Source: Bacteroidales bacterium (lineage in GTDB: Bacteria; Bacteroidota; Bacteroidia; Bacteroidales; Bacteroidaceae). From it: DNA of 64,000 nt. The stretch spans positions 27,223 to 91,222 of the forward strand of contig JAATGU010000094.1 of the NCBI GenBank assembly GCA_015654535.1, read 5' to 3'. Below the pieces are notes generated by a model that saw only the letters and a list, made by a program, of their open reading frames with translations, was not told the origin of the DNA and ran no database searches. Positions 37,001 through 48,155 of the stretch are shown here, piece by piece; within the stretch, counting starts at the first letter, position 1; every line of letters starts with the position of its first letter. The translations under genes were made by a program, and so were the position numbers.

Positions 37001-39670
37001 ATGATGAGAAAATCTGTAATATACATTTTCCAACTTTGTTTTATTTTTTTATTTATAGGTATTAATCCAATGAAAATAAAAGCTCAGCGACAGATGAGGA
37101 CTATTAATGAAGGTTGGAAATTTCTGAAAGGAGAAAACATTCATGCTTCTGATAGTCTTTTCAACGATAAAAATTGGACAGCTATAAATATTCCACATAC
37201 GTGGAATGCCGACGCATATATAGTGAAAGACTATTACCGAGGTGATGCATGGTATAGAAGAATCTTTTTTCTTACTGAAGAAAATAAAGGGAAAGAACTA
37301 TTTCTAAAGTTTGAAGCGACCAACCAGTCTGCTCGAGTATTTGTGAACGGAAATTTAGTAGGTGAACACAAAGGCGGATACACAGCATTTACTTTTGATA
37401 TCACACCTTTTTGTTCTTTTGGCTCACAAAATATAATTGCTGTCGAGGTAAACAATTCTTTGCCCGAAGTTCCACCCGTATCTGGTGATTTCACCTTCTT
37501 TGGTGGAATTTATCGTGATGTGTGGCTCATTACAACTCCTAAACAACATTTGGCATTACTTAATAATGGTTCCTGCGGAGTCTTCATTGATACGCCCAAA
37601 GTATCTCAATCTTCTGCTTCTTTCTTTATCAGAGGGGAAGTTAAAAATGATGCTCAGATTAAAACCAAAGTAAAGCTAATCCATCAGATTTACGATCCTG
37701 AAGGAAAAATCATACAACGACTGGAAAGCTATCTTTCATTAGCTCCGGGTGAAAATAAAAATTTCAAGAATCAAGGGAAAGACATCATAAATCTACAACT
37801 TTGGTCACCTGAAGTTCCTGATCTATATACGGTAGAAACAATTATCGAGAATCCAAAGAATGGTCAATCAATCGATAAGGTTACCAATCACTTCGGTTTT
37901 CGCTGGTACAAGTTTGATGGAGAATATGGTTTCTTTTTAAATGGTAAACCATATAAACTAAGGGGGATTTGCAGACATCAGGACCAAAAACCTATAGGTA
38001 ACGCGCTGAGCGACGAAATGCATCGGCGGGATATGCTCCTTGCAAAGGATATGGGTGCCAATTTTATTCGTATTTCTCATTACCCTCAGGATGAATCGAT
38101 ATTGGAACAATGTGATAAACTAGGCATATTGGCTTGGGAGGAAATACCAATCATCGATATGGTACCTGATTCTAAAGAATTCGAGCAAATTTGCAAAAAG
38201 AATCTATGTGAAATGATTCGGCAACACTACAACCATCCTGCCATAATAACCTGGGGATACATGAATGAAATACTATTGGCCACACAACGTAAGTTCAGCA
38301 AAGAAGAACAAACCCCTATTATTAAGCGGACGATAGATTTGGCTAAACAATTGGAACAAATTCTGAAAACTGAAGATCCTTATCGCCTAAGTGCTATAGC
38401 CTTTCATGGAAGCGAAATATATAATGAAGTAGGATTATCTTCCATTACCAATGTTATTGGATGGAACCTATATCAGGGTTGGTACGGCGGAAGTTTTACC
38501 GGTTTCGAGGGTTTTCTTGAGAAACAACACGCTAAATATCCTAATCATCCAATTGTAATAAGTGAATACGGTGCAGGATCTGATAAAAGAATTCATTCTT
38601 TTGCACCGCAGTGCTTCGATTTCAGCATTGAATATCAGCAAGATTATCTTGAACATTATTTACCTGTTATTGAAGAAAAAAAATATGTAAGCGGAGCTAG
38701 CCTTTGGAATTTTATCGATTTCTCTTCTGCCCTGCGAGATGAATCTATGCCTCGCATAAATAATAAAGGAATACTTTATGCTGATAGAAGTCCCAAAGAT
38801 GTGTTCTATTACTATAAATCTCTGTTCAGAAAAGACTCACCTGTGTTGCATATTGCTGCACGTGATTGGATAACTCGGACTGGAATTCAGCAGGGAGATG
38901 CTCCTGTTATTCAACCAATCAAAATTTATTCAAACCTTGATGAGATAGAATTGTTTATCGACGGACAATCATTAGGAACAAAAAAAATAAAAAATTGTAA
39001 TGCTGTTTGGCAAGTTCCTTTTACCTTTGGCAGGCACTATGTTTATGCTAAAGGTTCTTATAATTCTTGTCTTATAGAAGATGGGGTAACTATCTCTTTT
39101 CAAACAATTCCCGAAAAGCTGAATAGAGAAAATCTAAAAGGATTAGAACTGGCTATAAACGTCGGTAGCAATTCTTATTTCACCAGTGACGAGAGTGAAC
39201 TAACATGGATCTGCGACAAATCTTATACACCCGGAAGTTGGGGATATGTAGGAGGAGAAATTTATCGTCCAAATGATTATAGTATAGGCACACAAACAGA
39301 AATAAAGAATACATCTGATAATCCACTTTATCAGACGTTACGCACAGGGTTAGAAGCTTATCGTTTTGATGTTCCCGAAGGAGAATATGAAATAGAGCTT
39401 CTCTTTGCGGATGTTTTTAATTCAAGCTCGGAAATTCTTTATAATATTGATGCTACTAAACAAATTAAAACAACAGGAAATGTCTTTGATATTTACATAA
39501 ACAACAGATTAGTTGATGAAAACGTAAGCATAGGAAATCAGTTCGGTTACTTCCGAGCTGTCAAGAAGCGTTTTGTTGTAACTGCTTCCAAGGAAGAAGG
39601 CATTTACGTAAAGCTCTCTCCAAAAAATGGAAAAACATTTCTGAACGGAATAAAATTGAGAAAATTATAA
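37001..39670 (+). CDS. glycoside hydrolase family 2 protein with C-terminal malectin-like domain
   Basis: GICRHQDQKPIGNALSDEMHRRDMLLAKDMGANFIRISHYPQ, ITWGYMNE, ISEYGAG; C-terminal GLELAINVGSNSYFTSDES...EYEIELLFADVF. Confidence 0.9.
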   Translation: MMRKSVIYIFQLCFIFLFIGINPMKIKAQRQMRTINEGWKFLKGENIHASDSLFNDKNWTAINIPHTWNADAYIVKDYYRGDAWYRRIFFLTEENKGKELFLKFEATNQSARVFVNGNLVGEHKGGYTAFTFDITPFCSFGSQNIIAVEVNNSLPEVPPVSGDFTFFGGIYRDVWLITTPKQHLALLNNGSCGVFIDTPKVSQSSASFFIRGEVKNDAQIKTKVKLIHQIYDPEGKIIQRLESYLSLAPGENKNFKNQGKDIINLQLWSPEVPDLYTVETIIENPKNGQSIDKVTNHFGFRWYKFDGEYGFFLNGKPYKLRGICRHQDQKPIGNALSDEMHRRDMLLAKDMGANFIRISHYPQDESILEQCDKLGILAWEEIPIIDMVPDSKEFEQICKKNLCEMIRQHYNHPAIITWGYMNEILLATQRKFSKEEQTPIIKRTIDLAKQLEQILKTEDPYRLSAIAFHGSEIYNEVGLSSITNVIGWNLYQGWYGGSFTGFEGFLEKQHAKYPNHPIVISEYGAGSDKRIHSFAPQCFDFSIEYQQDYLEHYLPVIEEKKYVSGASLWNFIDFSSALRDESMPRINNKGILYADRSPKDVFYYYKSLFRKDSPVLHIAARDWITRTGIQQGDAPVIQPIKIYSNLDEIELFIDGQSLGTKKIKNCNAVWQVPFTFGRHYVYAKGSYNSCLIEDGVTISFQTIPEKLNRENLKGLELAINVGSNSYFTSDESELTWICDKSYTPGSWGYVGGEIYRPNDYSIGTQTEIKNTSDNPLYQTLRTGLEAYRFDVPEGEYEIELLFADVFNSSSEILYNIDATKQIKTTGNVFDIYINNRLVDENVSIGNQFGYFRAVKKRFVVTASKEEGIYVKLSPKNGKTFLNGIKLRKL

Positions 39671-39691
39671 CTATTTATACATCTAATAATC

Positions 39692-40879
39692 ATGAAAAAA
39701 CTTTTAATATCAGCACTGTTTTTTTGTTTGGCAGCCATTATGCCTGCCCAGTTGTTATGGAATAAAGCACACATGGAAAAAGCTAAGCGATCTATCGCTA
39801 CACAAGCTTATGCACCTGCTTATAAACTTTTGATATCAGATGCAGAGAAAGAATTACAAAATTCTCCTTTGTCTGTTATGATGAAAGAAAAAACACCAGC
39901 CAGTGGCTCCAAACACGATTATATGAGTATGGCACGTTATTATTGGCCCGACCCTACCAAGCCTGACGGCAAACCTTATATAAACAGAGATGGAATTTCT
40001 AATCCCGAATTGGAAAAGCTAGATAGGGTACGTTTGGGCAAAATGGCAAATGCTGTGACCACCCTCTCTTTGGCTTACTATTTTAGTGGAGACGAAAAAT
40101 ACGCAGCCAAAGCTACTGATTGCTTACGTGTATGGTTTCTCAACGAAGACACAAAGATGAATCCGAATCTAAATTTTGCCCAAACCGTTCCCGGACATTT
40201 TAACGACCAAGGTCGTAACTATGGTATTATTGACTCTTATTCATTTGTTGAAATGCTTGAAGCTGTACAACTATTATCAAAATCGTCATCCTTCACAGAT
40301 AAGGATGAAAAAGCTCTGAAAAATTGGTTTGGAGAATTTGAGCAATGGCTTATCCATAGTGATTTAGGTAAAGAAGAGCGTAAATCTACTAATAATCATG
40401 GCTTAGCTTATGATGTTCAGGTCGTTTCGTTTGCCCTTTATTCAGGGAACACTGAGTTAGCCAACACATTTGTGGACGCATTCCCACAAGACAGGCTCTA
40501 CAAACAAATAGAACCAGATGGCCGTCAGCCACTTGAATTGAAACGTACCTTGGCTTTTGGATATTCAGAATTTAATATTCGCCACATGATAGATATGTTC
40601 TTCTTTGCAAAAGCATTAAATCGTCCTAAACTTTATCTGGCTACTTCGAGTGATGGACGTTGTTTCTTTAAAGCAGTAGATTTTTTAGCTTCTTACCTAG
40701 GTAAAAAACTTTCAGACTGGCCCTATAAACAAATCAGCGAATGGGATGAAAAACAGCAAGCTTTTTGCGATGACCTCTATCGGGTAACATTACTCGATCC
40801 TTCCCGCATTGATTATCTAAAACTTTATAAAATTCACAAAGTGGTTCAGCCATCTGACAGAAATAATCTACTATATTAA
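39692..40879 (+). CDS. alginate lyase-family polysaccharide lyase (possibly PL38-like)
   Basis: KHDYMSMARYYWPDPTKPDGKPYINRDGISNPE ... NNHGLAYDVQVVSFALYSG; fold-family pattern of PF05426. Confidence 0.8.
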   Translation: MKKLLISALFFCLAAIMPAQLLWNKAHMEKAKRSIATQAYAPAYKLLISDAEKELQNSPLSVMMKEKTPASGSKHDYMSMARYYWPDPTKPDGKPYINRDGISNPELEKLDRVRLGKMANAVTTLSLAYYFSGDEKYAAKATDCLRVWFLNEDTKMNPNLNFAQTVPGHFNDQGRNYGIIDSYSFVEMLEAVQLLSKSSSFTDKDEKALKNWFGEFEQWLIHSDLGKEERKSTNNHGLAYDVQVVSFALYSGNTELANTFVDAFPQDRLYKQIEPDGRQPLELKRTLAFGYSEFNIRHMIDMFFFAKALNRPKLYLATSSDGRCFFKAVDFLASYLGKKLSDWPYKQISEWDEKQQAFCDDLYRVTLLDPSRIDYLKLYKIHKVVQPSDRNNLLY

Positions 40880-40891
40880 ATTTACTATCTT

Positions 40892-42118
40892 ATGAAGATA
40901 AAAAATATTTTTTTGAGCGCAATACTTTTACCGGGAGTTTTTGCTTGTACTACATTTAAAAGTACAAACTTGGTAAAAGAAAATATAAATTTTGCTCAAA
41001 CACAATTAAAATATGCGATTGCTTGTACTGATACAGTATTAAATAGCAATAAAAATCACAAATTGACGAATCCTCGCTCCGTTGAAAAAGACGGAAGCCT
41101 CCGCGTTGTAGGTCCGCATGATTGGTGTTCTGGTTTCTTTCCTGGTTCGTTGTGGCAAATGTATGCTTATACTCATGATGATTATTGGAAAGACCAAGCC
41201 AATAAACGTACTTGGCCTATTGAAGAAATGAAGATGTATAAGGGTACCCACGACCTTGGATTTATTCTATATTCTTCTTTCGGGAAAGGTTATGAACTTA
41301 CCGATAACAAAGACTACAAGGACGTTCTACTACAAGCAGCAAAGACACTAAGTATGCGTTTCAATCCCACAGTAGGAGCTATTCGTTCTTGGGATTTTAA
41401 TCGTGATAAATGGCAGTATCCAGTTATTATTGACAATATGTTAAATCTGGAGCTTCTATTTAGAGCAACACAAGAAACAGGCGATTCAATCTATTATAAC
41501 ATAGCGGTAAGCCATGCCAATGTTACTCTGAAAAATCATTTTCGTAATGATTACTCTTCGTATCATGTTATCAATTACGATACGATAACAGGGAAGGTGC
41601 TTACAAAAGAAACGGCTCAAGGATATAATAATGCTTCGGCATGGGCACGTGGACAAGCATGGGGATTGTATGGATTTACCATGTGTTATCGTTTTACTAA
41701 AGAACCTGCTTACCTAGCACAAGCAGAGAACATTACTCATTTCCTATTTACTAATCCCAATATGCCAGAGGATTTAATACCTTATTGGGACTTTAATGAT
41801 CCTGCTATACCAAACTCTCCTCGCGATGCTTCAGCAGCCTGCATTATTGCTTCAGGTCTTTATGAGCTCAGTGGTTATGTATCACCTAAAAAGAGCACTG
41901 AATACAAAGCTCTGGCAGATAAAATAGTGAAAAATCTCTCTAAACACTATCGCGCAAAAGTAGGAACTTCAAAAGGTTTCCTGCTGTTACACTCTATAGG
42001 CAACTATCCTAAAAAAGATGAAATAGATGTACCTATTTCTTATGCTGACTATTTTTATATGGAAGCTTTACTACGTAAGGACAAAATTGAAAAAGCAGGA
42101 AAGCTTTATAACAAATAA
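40892..42118 (+). CDS. GH88 unsaturated uronyl hydrolase
   Basis: HDWCSGFFPGSLWQMYAYT, DLGFILYSSFGKGYEL, SAWARGQAWGLYGFTMCYRFT. Confidence 0.92.
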   Translation: MKIKNIFLSAILLPGVFACTTFKSTNLVKENINFAQTQLKYAIACTDTVLNSNKNHKLTNPRSVEKDGSLRVVGPHDWCSGFFPGSLWQMYAYTHDDYWKDQANKRTWPIEEMKMYKGTHDLGFILYSSFGKGYELTDNKDYKDVLLQAAKTLSMRFNPTVGAIRSWDFNRDKWQYPVIIDNMLNLELLFRATQETGDSIYYNIAVSHANVTLKNHFRNDYSSYHVINYDTITGKVLTKETAQGYNNASAWARGQAWGLYGFTMCYRFTKEPAYLAQAENITHFLFTNPNMPEDLIPYWDFNDPAIPNSPRDASAACIIASGLYELSGYVSPKKSTEYKALADKIVKNLSKHYRAKVGTSKGFLLLHSIGNYPKKDEIDVPISYADYFYMEALLRKDKIEKAGKLYNK

Positions 42119-42138
42119 GCCTATAAAATATAACTCAA

Positions 42139-44586
42139 ATGAGAAAAAGTTATTTATTGCTATTCGTTTGTTTTTGTTTTACTCAATTATACGCCCTAGT
42201 TCCTTCGACCTCAAAAATAAGATTAACGGATAATTGGGAATTTCTGAAACAAGATGTGGGAGGTATTTGGGAAATAGTCCGTTCTGCACCTACCGGGGGT
42301 CCTGAATCTGCCCCTATATGGACAAAAGTAACCTTACCTCATTGTTTTAATGCTTCTGACGCAGTTGATCCTGATCTTAATTATTATCAAGGTCCCGGTT
42401 GGTATAAAACACTGCTGTCTTTAAAGAATAACTACACAAGTGGTCGTATTTTTCTGGATTTCGAAGGAGCTGGACAAAAAACAGATGTATATATCTATAC
42501 TACCAAAGTAGGAAGCCACATCGGAGGTTATGATGAGTGGACTGTGGATATAACAGATGCTGTTGAGCAGTTTATACAAACCGATGTTTGCAAACGTCAG
42601 TTTAAAGGTAAAGTACCATTGTCTATACGATGCGATAATAGTCGTGATTTAGAAATGATTCCGTCTAACTTATCTGATTTCAATGTCTACGGCGGTTTAT
42701 ATCGTTATGTAAACCTTGTTTATGTACCTCAAGTATCTTTTGATTGGATAAAGATTAATAGCATTCTTGGTAAAGAAATGAAAAGTGGTACTATTGAAGT
42801 TAATTCACGATTATATAATCCTCTTGGTGAAAAAGGGACTCAAATTGCTCTGACAATAAAAGATCCTTCAGGTAAGGAAATATACAATATAAAGCCACAA
42901 AAAGTAGATTCCACAGATGACATCTATTCATTTAAGCAAGAAGTGAAGAGACCTATGCTTTGGGATGTAAATAATCCTCAACTATATATTTGTGAAATGA
43001 CTTTAACGACCAATAATCAACAACTGCATGCAATACAAAAATTTGGCTTCAGGAAATATAAATTTGTAGATAAAGGTCCATTCTTATTGAATGGGAAAAG
43101 GTTATTGCTAAAAGGCACACATCGTCACGAAGATCATGCTGGGGTGGCCGCCGCAATGACTGAAAGCCAGATTAAGCAAGAAATGAAAATGATAAAAGAG
43201 ATGGGAGTAAATTTTATCAGATTGGGACATTATCAACAATCAGACATTGTTCTCCAGCAATGCGATGAATTGGGTATTCTTGTCTGGGAAGAGGTACCTT
43301 GGTGCAGAGGAGGATTGGGAGGAGAAAGTTATAAGGCTCAAGCACGTCGAATGCTAACAAATATGATTGAACAACATCATAACCATCCTTCAATTATTAT
43401 TTGGGGATTAGGAAATGAAAATGACTGGCCCAATGATTTTGAAACTTTTGAAAAATATAAAATAAGGGCATTTATGACTGAACTCAATAACCTTGCTCAT
43501 CAAATGGATAGCACGCGTATGACTGCTATCCGCCGATGTGACTTTTGCAAGGACATAGTTGATGTCTATTCTCCTTCAATATGGGCTGGCTGGTATAAAG
43601 GTATCTTTACTGATTATAGTAAGTTCGCTTATGATGAAATGAATCAGGTAAAGCATTTTTTACATGCCGAATGGGGAGGAGATAGCCATGCTCAAAGACA
43701 TGCTGAAAGCGCACTCATGAATTCGGATAAAATTCAAAGAGGAAAAGATTTATCCTTTTATAATGACTATGCAAAAGCTCTGAAAAACGGAGATTGGTCT
43801 GAAACATATATCGTACAACTCATAGATTGGCACTTAAAGGAACAAGAAAACATGCCTTGGCTTACAGGCTCTGCATGTTGGACGTTCAAGGATTTCTCAA
43901 CTCCCATTCGGCCTAATAATCCTATTCCTTATGTCAACCAAAAAGGGGTAGTAGAACGAGACTTTACAAAAAAGGAAGCTTATTATGTTTTTCAGTCGTA
44001 TTGGACTAAAAAGCCTATGCTTCACATCTACGGACATTCTTGGCCAGTAAGATGGGGTGATAAAGATGAAATGAAACAAGTACTAGTTTACTCCAATTGT
44101 AAAAAAGTGGAGCTAATTGTAAACGGAATTTCCCAAGGAATAAAGGTTCGTAATAGTCAGGACTTTCCTGCTGCAGGTCTAAGATGGAATGTGCCTTTCA
44201 AAGAAGGAAATAATAAGATTAAGGCAATTGCAATCAAAGATAAAAAAGTTGCAATGATTTCTGATGAAATTCAATTTGAATATCAAACGAAAAAGTGGGG
44301 TAAAGAAGCTGAGATCAAACTAAAATCAACGCCAATATCAGCTGATAGTTTAATGGTTGAAGCGCAACTTGTTGACATTAATGGGATTCGTTGTCTTGAT
44401 TCTAAAAAACAAATTGAGTTTGGCATCACAGGTGATGCGCAGCTAATACAAAATATGGGAACATCTACAGGATCCCGTAAAATCGAAGCCTATAACGGTA
44501 GGGCATGTATTAAGGTAATCCGAAAAGGACAATGCTTTTTCTCGGCTAAATCGGACAATATCCCAACTGCATTTATAAAGTTATAA
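42139..44586 (+). CDS. glycoside hydrolase family 2 protein
   Basis: LPHCFNASDAVDPDLNYYQGPGWYKTLL, LKGTHRHEDHAGVAAAMTESQIKQEMKMIKEMGVNFIRLGHYQQ, IIWGLGNENDW. Confidence 0.92.
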   Translation: MRKSYLLLFVCFCFTQLYALVPSTSKIRLTDNWEFLKQDVGGIWEIVRSAPTGGPESAPIWTKVTLPHCFNASDAVDPDLNYYQGPGWYKTLLSLKNNYTSGRIFLDFEGAGQKTDVYIYTTKVGSHIGGYDEWTVDITDAVEQFIQTDVCKRQFKGKVPLSIRCDNSRDLEMIPSNLSDFNVYGGLYRYVNLVYVPQVSFDWIKINSILGKEMKSGTIEVNSRLYNPLGEKGTQIALTIKDPSGKEIYNIKPQKVDSTDDIYSFKQEVKRPMLWDVNNPQLYICEMTLTTNNQQLHAIQKFGFRKYKFVDKGPFLLNGKRLLLKGTHRHEDHAGVAAAMTESQIKQEMKMIKEMGVNFIRLGHYQQSDIVLQQCDELGILVWEEVPWCRGGLGGESYKAQARRMLTNMIEQHHNHPSIIIWGLGNENDWPNDFETFEKYKIRAFMTELNNLAHQMDSTRMTAIRRCDFCKDIVDVYSPSIWAGWYKGIFTDYSKFAYDEMNQVKHFLHAEWGGDSHAQRHAESALMNSDKIQRGKDLSFYNDYAKALKNGDWSETYIVQLIDWHLKEQENMPWLTGSACWTFKDFSTPIRPNNPIPYVNQKGVVERDFTKKEAYYVFQSYWTKKPMLHIYGHSWPVRWGDKDEMKQVLVYSNCKKVELIVNGISQGIKVRNSQDFPAAGLRWNVPFKEGNNKIKAIAIKDKKVAMISDEIQFEYQTKKWGKEAEIKLKSTPISADSLMVEAQLVDINGIRCLDSKKQIEFGITGDAQLIQNMGTSTGSRKIEAYNGRACIKVIRKGQCFFSAKSDNIPTAFIKL

Positions 44587-44599
44587 ACAATCAAATAGT

Positions 44600-45841
44600 A
44601 TGAAAAAATTAATTCCTTTCTTCTTTTTGCTACTGATATTCTTAGGATGTCAGCCAAAAATAATGAATAGTCTTTCATCCAATTCTTTTATTAAGGTTAA
44701 TGGTCAGAATCTTACTAAACCTAATGGAGAGAAATTTCTTATTAAGGGAATAAACCTTGGAAATTGGTTGAATCCGGAAGGATATATGTTTTCCTTCAAA
44801 GGAGTAAGCTCAGCTCGGTTGATAGATCAGGCTTTTCGCGAAATGGTAGGGCCGGATGTTACCAACCAATTTTGGAAAGATTTTAAAGATAACTATGTAA
44901 CTCGCAAAGATATTAATTACATCAAAAAGACAGGGATGAACTCAATACGTCTACCTTTTCATTATAAAATGTTCACTGATGAAGACTATCTGGGACTCAA
45001 TAAAGATCAAGACGGATTTGCCAGAATCGATTCTTTAATAGATTGGTGCAGAGATGCTGGTTTATATGTTATTCTTGATATGCACGATGCTCCGGGAGGA
45101 CAAACGGGAGACAACATAGATGACAGTTATGGTTATCCATGGCTTTTCTCAAGCAAAGAAAGCCAACGTCAGTTTTGCGAAATATGGAAAAAGATAGCTG
45201 CACACTATAAAAACGAACCTGTAGTTTTAGGATATGATTTATTAAATGAACCTCTTGCTCCTTATTTTGAAAAAATGGATGAGTTAAATAAACAGCTTGA
45301 ACCTATATATAAATTAGCTGTACAGGCAATACGTGAAGTTGACAAAAATCATATCGTATTATTAGGTGGTGCACAATGGGATGGGAATTTCAAAGTATTC
45401 AATGACTGGACATTTGATTCGAATATGATGTATACTAGCCATCGATATTGGTGTGATACTCTTCAAACCAATGTACAGGATCTGGTAGATTTTCGTGAGA
45501 AAGTTAATCTTCCGCTTTATATGGGAGAAACAGGAGAAAACACAGACGTCTGGGTTAGCGCTTTTCGCCGCTTAATGGAACATAACAATATTGGATGGCA
45601 TTTTTGGCCTTATAAAAAGCTAAACAGCAACAGTTGCATGGTGAAAATTAAGGAACCTGATAATTGGGATCTAATTATTAAATACACAGAGCAACCTCGT
45701 AAAAACTTTAGTCAGATACGTGCAGCCAGACCTGATCAGGAAGTAGTAAATAAAGCACTGAAAGAATTCATCGAAAACAGTAAATTTAAATCTTGTACAA
45801 AGAACGAAGGTTACATTAAAGCTTTAGGTATGAATCCATAA
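44600..45841 (+). CDS. glycoside hydrolase family 5 lipoprotein
   Basis: IKGINLGNWLNPEGYMF, MNSIRLPFHYKMF, VILDMHDAPGGQ, GYDLLNEPL, PLYMGETGEN. Confidence 0.9.
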   Translation: MKKLIPFFFLLLIFLGCQPKIMNSLSSNSFIKVNGQNLTKPNGEKFLIKGINLGNWLNPEGYMFSFKGVSSARLIDQAFREMVGPDVTNQFWKDFKDNYVTRKDINYIKKTGMNSIRLPFHYKMFTDEDYLGLNKDQDGFARIDSLIDWCRDAGLYVILDMHDAPGGQTGDNIDDSYGYPWLFSSKESQRQFCEIWKKIAAHYKNEPVVLGYDLLNEPLAPYFEKMDELNKQLEPIYKLAVQAIREVDKNHIVLLGGAQWDGNFKVFNDWTFDSNMMYTSHRYWCDTLQTNVQDLVDFREKVNLPLYMGETGENTDVWVSAFRRLMEHNNIGWHFWPYKKLNSNSCMVKIKEPDNWDLIIKYTEQPRKNFSQIRAARPDQEVVNKALKEFIENSKFKSCTKNEGYIKALGMNP

Positions 45842-45892
45842 TCCTTCACTGTTCTAATAAATATTTTTATAAAAAATTATATATCTTGATTT

Positions 45893-48064
45893 ATGAATAA
45901 AATTAACCGGATTGTATTTTTAGGATTTTGTTTTTTTTCTATCCAAGTATCGGGGCAGTCTAAAATAGCTATTTATCTGAATGATAAAAAGCCAGTTAAA
46001 GAACGAATAGAAGATGCTCTTTCTCGAATGACTCTGGAGGAGAAAGTAGCAATGTGCCACGCACAGTCAAAGTTTAGTTCTGCGGGAGTTCCTCGTTTGG
46101 GGATACCTGAAGTCTGGATGAGCGATGGTCCTCATGGGATTCGCGCCGAAGTATTCTGGGATGAATGGAACAATGCAGGCTGGACAAATGATTCATGTAT
46201 AGCCTACCCAGCTTTGACTTGCCTGGCAGCTACATGGAATACAGATATGGCTGCATTGTATGGGAAATCAATTGGAGAAGAAGCACGTTATAGGAATAAA
46301 AATGTATTGCTAGGACCTGGTGTCAATATCTATAGAACACCTCTCAATGGACGTAATTTTGAGTATATGGGCGAAGATCCTTTTCTTTCTTCCACAATGG
46401 TAGTGCCTTACATTCAGGAAGTCCAAAAAAATGGAGTAGCAGCTTGTGTAAAGCATTTTGCATTGAATAATCAGGAAGTAGATCGCGACCATATTAATGT
46501 AAATGTGAGTGATCGCGCACTTTATGAAATCTATCTTCCTGCTTTTAAAGCCGCTGTACAAAAAGGAGGCGCATGGGCAATAATGGGATCGTATAATCAG
46601 TATAAAGGAGAACATTGCTGCCATAATCAATATTTGCTGAATGATATATTGAAAAGAGATTGGAAATTTGATGGTGTGGTTATTTCCGATTGGGGAGGAG
46701 TGCATGATACTCGTCAGGCTATCACCAATGGGTTGGACATGGAGTTTGGTTCATGGACTAACGGACTTTCTTGGGGACGAAGTAATGCCTATGATAATTA
46801 TTATTTAGCAGCTCCATTCCTCAAACTTCTAAAATCAGGAGATGTAAGCGAAGAATTATTAAACGATAAAGTTCGTCGGATACTTCTATTGATCTTTAGA
46901 ACAACAATGAATAAAGAGCGTCCTTTTGGTTCTTTCGGAACAGAAGAACACGCATTGGCAGGACGAAAGATCGCTCAGGAAGGTATTGTATTATTACAAA
47001 ACAAAGGAAACTTATTACCTCTTAATACTTCTACTATAAAAAAGATTGCAGTTATTGGTGAGAATGCAACAAAAATGATGACTATTGGCGGAGGAAGTTC
47101 TTCATTAAAGGTAAAATATGAAGTGTCTCCTTTAGATGGCATAAAAAAACGTTTCGGCTCTTCTGCCGAAATAATTTATGCTCCCGGATATACCAGTGAA
47201 AAAAATAATAAGGAAAACCTTCTCCAGAAAGCCGTTGAAACGGCAAAAAAAGCAGATGTTGTTCTCGTTTTCGGAGGATTGAATAAAAAAGAGAATCAGG
47301 ACAGTGAAGGTGCTGATAGAAAAGGCTTGTCACTTTCTTACGGACAGGATGAGCTAATTAATGCTATTTCCAAAGTGAATAAAAACGTAGCGGTGATTAT
47401 TCTTAGCGGCAATGCAGTTGCCATGCCTTGGGTAAATAAAGTTTCCTCCATTGTTGAAGGTTGGTATTGCGGAACCGAAGCCGGTAATGCTATTGCCTCT
47501 GTACTTGCCGGTGATGTTAATCCATCAGGTAAACTTCCGTTTACATTCCCTGTTCGTTTAGAAGATAGTGCGGCACATGCCTTGGGTGACTATCCTGGAA
47601 ATGGTAAAGATGAGACATACAACGAAGGAATATTTGTAGGTTATCGTTGGGTAGATAAACAAAATATAAAACCATTGTTTAGCTTTGGCCATGGTTTGAG
47701 CTATACAACCTTTAAATATGGAAAAGTTTCTGCTGATAAAAAACAATTAGCAGCTGATGAGGATATCACATTTACTTTGTCCATCAAAAATACAGGAAGT
47801 AGAGCTGGAGAGGAAACTGTTCAATTATATATTAGCGATAAAAAATCATCCCTTCCACGTCCTGTAAAAGAGTTGAAAGGCTTTAAAAAAATACAATTAA
47901 ACGCTAACGAAGAAAAAAATGTTTCGTTTACCATATCTAAGGAAGCATTAAGTTTTTATGATGATATTAAGCATTCGTGGATAGCTGAACCAGGAGCCTT
48001 TGAAGCTCTTATTGGTGCCTCTTCTACAGATATCCGTTCAAAATTATCATTCGAGCTGAGATAA
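45893..48064 (+). CDS. glycoside hydrolase family 3 protein
   Basis: MLGP-type LLGPGVNIYRTPLNGRNFEYMGEDPFLSS, CVKHFALNNQE, FDGVVISDWGGVHDT; C-terminal fibronectin III-like domain. Confidence 0.95.
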   Translation: MNKINRIVFLGFCFFSIQVSGQSKIAIYLNDKKPVKERIEDALSRMTLEEKVAMCHAQSKFSSAGVPRLGIPEVWMSDGPHGIRAEVFWDEWNNAGWTNDSCIAYPALTCLAATWNTDMAALYGKSIGEEARYRNKNVLLGPGVNIYRTPLNGRNFEYMGEDPFLSSTMVVPYIQEVQKNGVAACVKHFALNNQEVDRDHINVNVSDRALYEIYLPAFKAAVQKGGAWAIMGSYNQYKGEHCCHNQYLLNDILKRDWKFDGVVISDWGGVHDTRQAITNGLDMEFGSWTNGLSWGRSNAYDNYYLAAPFLKLLKSGDVSEELLNDKVRRILLLIFRTTMNKERPFGSFGTEEHALAGRKIAQEGIVLLQNKGNLLPLNTSTIKKIAVIGENATKMMTIGGGSSSLKVKYEVSPLDGIKKRFGSSAEIIYAPGYTSEKNNKENLLQKAVETAKKADVVLVFGGLNKKENQDSEGADRKGLSLSYGQDELINAISKVNKNVAVIILSGNAVAMPWVNKVSSIVEGWYCGTEAGNAIASVLAGDVNPSGKLPFTFPVRLEDSAAHALGDYPGNGKDETYNEGIFVGYRWVDKQNIKPLFSFGHGLSYTTFKYGKVSADKKQLAADEDITFTLSIKNTGSRAGEETVQLYISDKKSSLPRPVKELKGFKKIQLNANEEKNVSFTISKEALSFYDDIKHSWIAEPGAFEALIGASSTDIRSKLSFELR

Positions 48065-48088
48065 TTATTGAAAGTACCTTAATACTAA

Positions 48089-48155
48089 AAATCAATATAA
48101 AAAAGGTTGGGATTATTTTCTAATGAGATAATCCCAACCTTTTTTATATTGATTT
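48089..48155 (+). terminator. strong stem-loop terminator of the GH operon
   Basis: 28-bp perfect inverted repeat aaatcaatataaaaaaggttgggattat / ataatcccaaccttttttatattgattt with 11-nt loop. Confidence 0.85.
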
